From Pelagibius sp036570545 (GTDB taxonomy: Bacteria; Pseudomonadota; Alphaproteobacteria; Kiloniellales; Kiloniellaceae), in assembly GCA_036570545.1 (NCBI GenBank), contig DATCXZ010000370.1, forward strand, positions 1 to 8,752: a stretch of DNA of 8,752 nt, written 5' to 3'. Of the stretch, positions 6,760 to 8,752 are shown in pieces (position 1 is the first letter of the stretch; each line of letters opens with the position of its first letter). A program made the translations under genes and the position numbers. Under the pieces are notes generated by a model that saw only the letters and a list, made by a program, of their open reading frames with translations, did not search any database and was not told the origin of the DNA.

Positions 6760-7327
6760 TCTTCGCCGCGAAGTCCCAGTTCACCAGATGGTCGAGGAAG
6801 GCCTGGATGAAGTCGGGGCGCCGGTTCTGATAGTCGAGATAGTAGGCGTGCTCCCAGACGTCGCAGGTGAGGATTGGCGTCTGGCCGTGCGCCAAGGGGG
6901 TGTCGGCGTTGCCGGTGCCGACCACCTTCAGGTCATTGCCGTCCTTCACCAGCCAGACCCAGCCGCTGCCGAACTGGCCGACGCCCTTGGTCTTGAACTC
7001 TTCCTTGAACTTGTCGAGGCTGCCGAAGCTCTTGTCGATCGCCGTGGCCAGCGCGCCGCCCGGCTGACCGCCGCCGCCCGGCTTCATGGAGTTCCAGAAG
7101 AAGGTGTGGTTCCACACCTGGGCAGCCTGATTGAAGAGCGTGCCGGAACTCGACTTGATGATCTCCTCGAGGGACTTGTCGGCATGCTCGGTGCCCGCGA
7201 TCAGCTCGTTGGTCTTGCTCACGTAGGCCTGATGGTGCTTGCCGTGATGGAAGCTCAGGGTCTTAGCCGAGCAGTGCGGTTCCAGTGCGTCCTGCGCGTA
7301 GGGCAGGGGGGGGAGCTCAAAGGCCAT
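6746..7327 (-). CDS. sodB: Superoxide dismutase, iron type
   Basis: A 193-residue cytoplasmic enzyme that converts superoxide to oxygen and hydrogen peroxide. The four expected metal ligands are present: His27 (LSFHHGKHH), His74 (QVWNHTFFW), Asp156 and His160 (CDVWEHAYYLDYQNRRPDF). Gln70 in AAQVWNH, in the N-terminal half, and the GNADTPL segment are features of iron rather than manganese enzymes; the N-terminus MAFELPPLPYAQDALEPH closely resembles E. coli SodB. Metal choice by sequence is probable but not certain. The frame stays open 14 codons further upstream, but the ATG at 7327 matches the family start and the extra residues are only the translated purine-rich leader. The gene has its own terminator and a 216-base upstream gap, so it is probably a single-gene transcript. 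A 16-bp duplication spans its stop codon. Confidence 0.97.
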   Translation of the reverse strand: MAFELPPLPYAQDALEPHCSAKTLSFHHGKHHQAYVSKTNELIAGTEHADKSLEEIIKSSSGTLFNQAAQVWNHTFFWNSMKPGGGGQPGGALATAIDKSFGSLDKFKEEFKTKGVGQFGSGWVWLVKDGNDLKVVGTGNADTPLAHGQTPILTCDVWEHAYYLDYQNRRPDFIQAFLDHLVNWDFAAKNFGA

Positions 7328-7331
7328 GCCG

Positions 7332-7354
7332 TTTCTCTCTTTCTTTCTCTCTCT
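7332..7354 (-). promoter_or_regulatory. Uninterrupted purine tract in the sodB leader
   Basis: The plus strand is 23 consecutive pyrimidines, so the sodB mRNA carries 23 A and G bases ending 4 bases before the start codon. GAGAGA-type sequence within it is the only candidate ribosome binding site. The tract may serve as an extended, unstructured ribosome or RNA-binding protein landing site. Confidence 0.5.
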
Positions 7355-7499
7355 GTCCGATCGGAACAAAACCCGACCCCTTGCGGCGCCGGTTCAAGCG
7401 TAGCTATGCACTATCGACAATTAGCCAGCCGGACGCAAAGTTCCAAGGGCAAAGCCGGCAGCGACGCGTTAATTTCTCGAACGGCGCCGCGGTGGCCTC

Positions 7500-7526
7500 G
7501 ACAGCAGACCGGAGCCGGCTGCCGTC
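7500..7526 (-). other. Imperfect stem-loop after the PuuD-like gene
   Basis: GACAGCAGACCGG and CCGGCTGCCGTC pair with one mismatch and one bulged base. On the minus strand it lies about 18 bases after the stop of the PuuD-like gene, right beyond the duplicated gene end. No T-run follows, so it is at best a weak or Rho-assisted terminator. The rest of the 7328-7543 gap must hold the sodB promoter, but I see no convincing -35/-10 pair in it. Confidence 0.3.
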
Positions 7527-7559
7527 TCAAAAGAGGTTCTGCCTCAAAAGAGGTTCTGC
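7526..7559 (-). repeat. Perfect 17-bp tandem duplication across the stop codon of the PuuD-like gene
   Basis: CTCAAAAGAGGTTCTGC occurs at 7526-7542 and again at 7543-7559 with no mismatch and no spacer. On the minus strand the first copy encodes the last residues (QNLF) and the TGA stop; the second follows immediately, its TGA in another frame because 17 is not a multiple of 3. Confidence 0.95.
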
Positions 7560-8140
7560 GCCGACACCATGGCGAACAGCATCGGCACCGACAGAACGAT
7601 GTTGGCGCGCGAAACCAGCATGGCCGTGCGCGCGGAGGCCGCCTTGGCCTCGGCGCTCGCCTCGACGAGACCGAGAGCGCGCTGCTGGCTCGGCCAGATC
7701 ACGAACCACACATTGAACCACATGATGGCGCCGAGCCACATGCCGATGCCGATCATGCTGTGCTTGGCGACGCCGTCGATGAGCCCCAGGGCGATGGCCT
7801 CGAGGATGTAGCCGTTCAGCCAGGCCAGGATAAGGCCGGTCGCAATGGTTGCCATGGCTGCCCAGCGGAACCACCATAGCGCGGCCGGCGCGATGACCTT
7901 GCCGATGGCCGGCTTCTGCGCGTCGGGAATCCGCGTCATGTTGGGAATCTGCACGAAGTTGAAGTAGTACAGCAGGCCGACCCACATGATGCCGCTGAGG
8001 ACATGCAGCCAGCGAAAGAAGAACGTGCCGAAGGTGCGGCCGTCGTAGCCCTGCGTGCCGAGATAGAGCAGCAGAAGCAGGGCTGCCAGCACGAAGCCGG
8101 CGATGACAGCATTGCGCAAAGAAGTAAGGATCTCAGCCAT
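7544..8140 (-). CDS. PuuD-type (urate oxidase N-terminal domain) membrane protein without cytochrome domain
   Basis: A 198-residue integral membrane protein. It shows a helix near 11-28, the FFFRWLHVLSGIMWVGLLYYFNF segment with His46, a helix around 92-110, a KHSMIGIGMWLGAIMWFNVWFVIWP segment (126-150) with His127, and a C-terminal helix. The WLHVLSGIMWVG and IMWFNVWFVIWPSQQ motifs match the membrane domain of PuuD/Urate_ox_N (PF06181), in which full-length proteins carry a C-terminal cytochrome c domain and oxidise urate. Here there is no CxxCH and no urate-pathway neighbour, so urate oxidation is doubtful; a haem-binding electron-transfer role via the conserved histidines is my inference. 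HemJ- and CopD-like proteins share the WLH pattern and are the alternatives. The ATG at 8140 is preferred to a GTG two codons earlier because GAGGAG lies 7 bases before it. Confidence 0.82.
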   Translation of the reverse strand: MAEILTSLRNAVIAGFVLAALLLLLYLGTQGYDGRTFGTFFFRWLHVLSGIMWVGLLYYFNFVQIPNMTRIPDAQKPAIGKVIAPAALWWFRWAAMATIATGLILAWLNGYILEAIALGLIDGVAKHSMIGIGMWLGAIMWFNVWFVIWPSQQRALGLVEASAEAKAASARTAMLVSRANIVLSVPMLFAMVSAQNLF

Positions 8141-8147
8141 TTCCACT

Positions 8148-8153
8148 CTCCTC
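8148..8153 (-). promoter_or_regulatory. Ribosome binding site deciding the start of the PuuD-like gene
   Basis: GAGGAG on the minus strand is 7 bases from the ATG at 8140 but only 1 base from the in-frame GTG at 8146, so the ATG is the real start. It lies inside a short inverted repeat, TCTCC and GGAGA (8147-8158), that could partly hide it in the mRNA. Confidence 0.7.
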
Positions 8154-8212
8154 GGAGAATTTCCCCTACACGCCGTGAGGTCTTGTGCGGCTCAGCGGAC
8201 TTTACCTTGCGC

Positions 8213-8222
8213 CGTCTAGACG
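8213..8222. promoter_or_regulatory. Perfect 10-bp palindrome in a divergent intergenic region
   Basis: CGTCTAGACG is self-complementary and sits near the middle of the 143-base gap between the divergently transcribed PuuD-like and NDUFAF6-like genes. It contains the usually rare CTAG tetramer. An operator for a dimeric regulator is possible, but one short palindrome is weak evidence. No clear promoter elements are visible in this gap. Confidence 0.25.
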
Positions 8223-8283
8223 AGTCGGGGCCAGAGTGTTTCGGAGCCGAAGCCGGGAACTGCCGGGGCGGGCGGAGCACAGG

Positions 8284-8752
8284 ATGAGCCGGCTGTCGTC
8301 CTGCGGCGCCCTGGTCGAGCGGCACGACCGCGACCGCTACCTGGCGAGCCTCTTTGCGCCGGAAGCCCAGCGCGAGCACCTCTTCGCGCTCTATGCCTTC
8401 AACCATGAGGTGGCCAAGACGGCGGAGGTGGTGAGCGAGCCGATGATCGGCCGCATCCGCCTGCAGTGGTGGCGCGAGTGCCTGGACGGGATCTATGACG
8501 GCGCCGCGCGCCAGCACGAGGTCGTGCAGCCGCTGGCCGAGGCCATCGCCGCTCGGCAGCTTCCGCGCGCCCTGCTGGAGGCCATCATCGATGCGCGCGA
8601 GCTGGACCTCGATGCGGAGCCGCCGGCAAGCCTCGAGGCGCTGCGCGGCTACGTCGAGGGGACCTCGACCAGCCTGGTGCGGCTCGCCCTGCACGTCCTC
8701 GGTGCCGACGACGCCGCCAGCCGCGAGGCGGCCGGGCAACTCGGCACCGCCT
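8284..8752 (+). CDS. Squalene/phytoene synthase-family protein, NDUFAF6-like (3' truncated by window edge)
   Basis: The first 156 residues are present and the frame is open to the right edge. The fold signature is clear: RDRYLASLFAP, LFALYAFNHEVAK (33-45), IGRIRLQWWRECLDGIY (55-71), then an EGTSTSLVRLALHVLG segment. True squalene and phytoene synthases carry an Asp-rich DDxxD motif after YAFCR to bind magnesium-diphosphate. Here the aligned positions are Ala44, Lys45 and Glu48, so the first catalytic motif is missing. The second motif would lie beyond the window. YAFN followed by a conserved SE..IG.IR.QWW is the pattern of NDUFAF6, a non-catalytic homologue needed for mitochondrial complex I assembly. 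I infer a complex I assembly role rather than carotenoid or hopanoid synthesis. The ATG has GGAG 6 bases upstream. Automatic annotation would probably call it phytoene synthase. Confidence 0.88.
   Translation, partial: MSRLSSCGALVERHDRDRYLASLFAPEAQREHLFALYAFNHEVAKTAEVVSEPMIGRIRLQWWRECLDGIYDGAARQHEVVQPLAEAIAARQLPRALLEAIIDARELDLDAEPPASLEALRGYVEGTSTSLVRLALHVLGADDAASREAAGQLGTA

Noticed and set aside
5821..6810. A 329-codon plus-strand open frame over chrA
   Set aside because: Antisense to the first CHR domain and the sodB terminator; the composition is typical of a shadow frame.
6596..7879. A 427-codon plus-strand open frame over sodB and part of the PuuD-like gene
   Set aside because: It crosses the whole sodB gene in antisense as well as two intergenic regions and has no domain pattern. 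The minus-strand genes there are unmistakable.
7936..8739. A minus-strand open frame across the gap between the PuuD-like and NDUFAF6-like genes
   Set aside because: It is antisense to the NDUFAF6-like coding region and enters the PuuD-like gene in the wrong frame.

Overview
This is a high-GC stretch of what looks like an alphaproteobacterial chromosome, probably Rhodospirillales-like. The genus cannot be fixed by reading alone. The evidence is the yajC-secD-secF order followed by an Mth938/DUF498 protein, the alphaproteobacterial type of YajC N-terminus (a short region ending in PAYAQAAG), and a DUF815 ATPase and an NlpD-like LytM protein next door.

Left part (1-1781): the C-terminal part of a LytM/M23 protein with degenerate zinc ligands, probably an amidase activator, runs in from the left edge. 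It is followed by a small antibiotic-biosynthesis-monooxygenase-fold protein on the same strand. A convergent DUF815 AAA ATPase lies on the minus strand, and a small hairpin fills the 18-bp gap between the two convergent stops.

Centre (1782-5377): a divergent intergenic region carries a plausible sigma-70 promoter. It is followed by the plus-strand run yajC, secD, secF and an Mth938/NDUFAF3-like gene, with gaps of 64, 12 and 27 bases, so they are likely co-transcribed. YajC, SecD and SecF are the accessory proton-driven part of the Sec translocon.

Right part (5378-8752): three minus-strand genes follow: a two-domain ChrA-type transporter, an iron-type superoxide dismutase with its own terminator, and a small PuuD-type membrane protein. 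At the right edge begins a plus-strand member of the squalene/phytoene synthase family. It lacks the first aspartate-rich catalytic motif and resembles the mitochondrial complex I assembly factor NDUFAF6.

The most interesting reading is that homologues of two mitochondrial complex I assembly factors (NDUFAF3-like and NDUFAF6-like) flank the Sec accessory operon and are separated here by a block of stress/redox genes. A second oddity is that two neighbouring genes, sodB and the PuuD-like gene, each carry a 16-17 bp tandem duplication across their stop codon. No RNA genes, CRISPR arrays, insertion sequences or prophage were seen, and no gene-free stretch exceeds about 220 bases.
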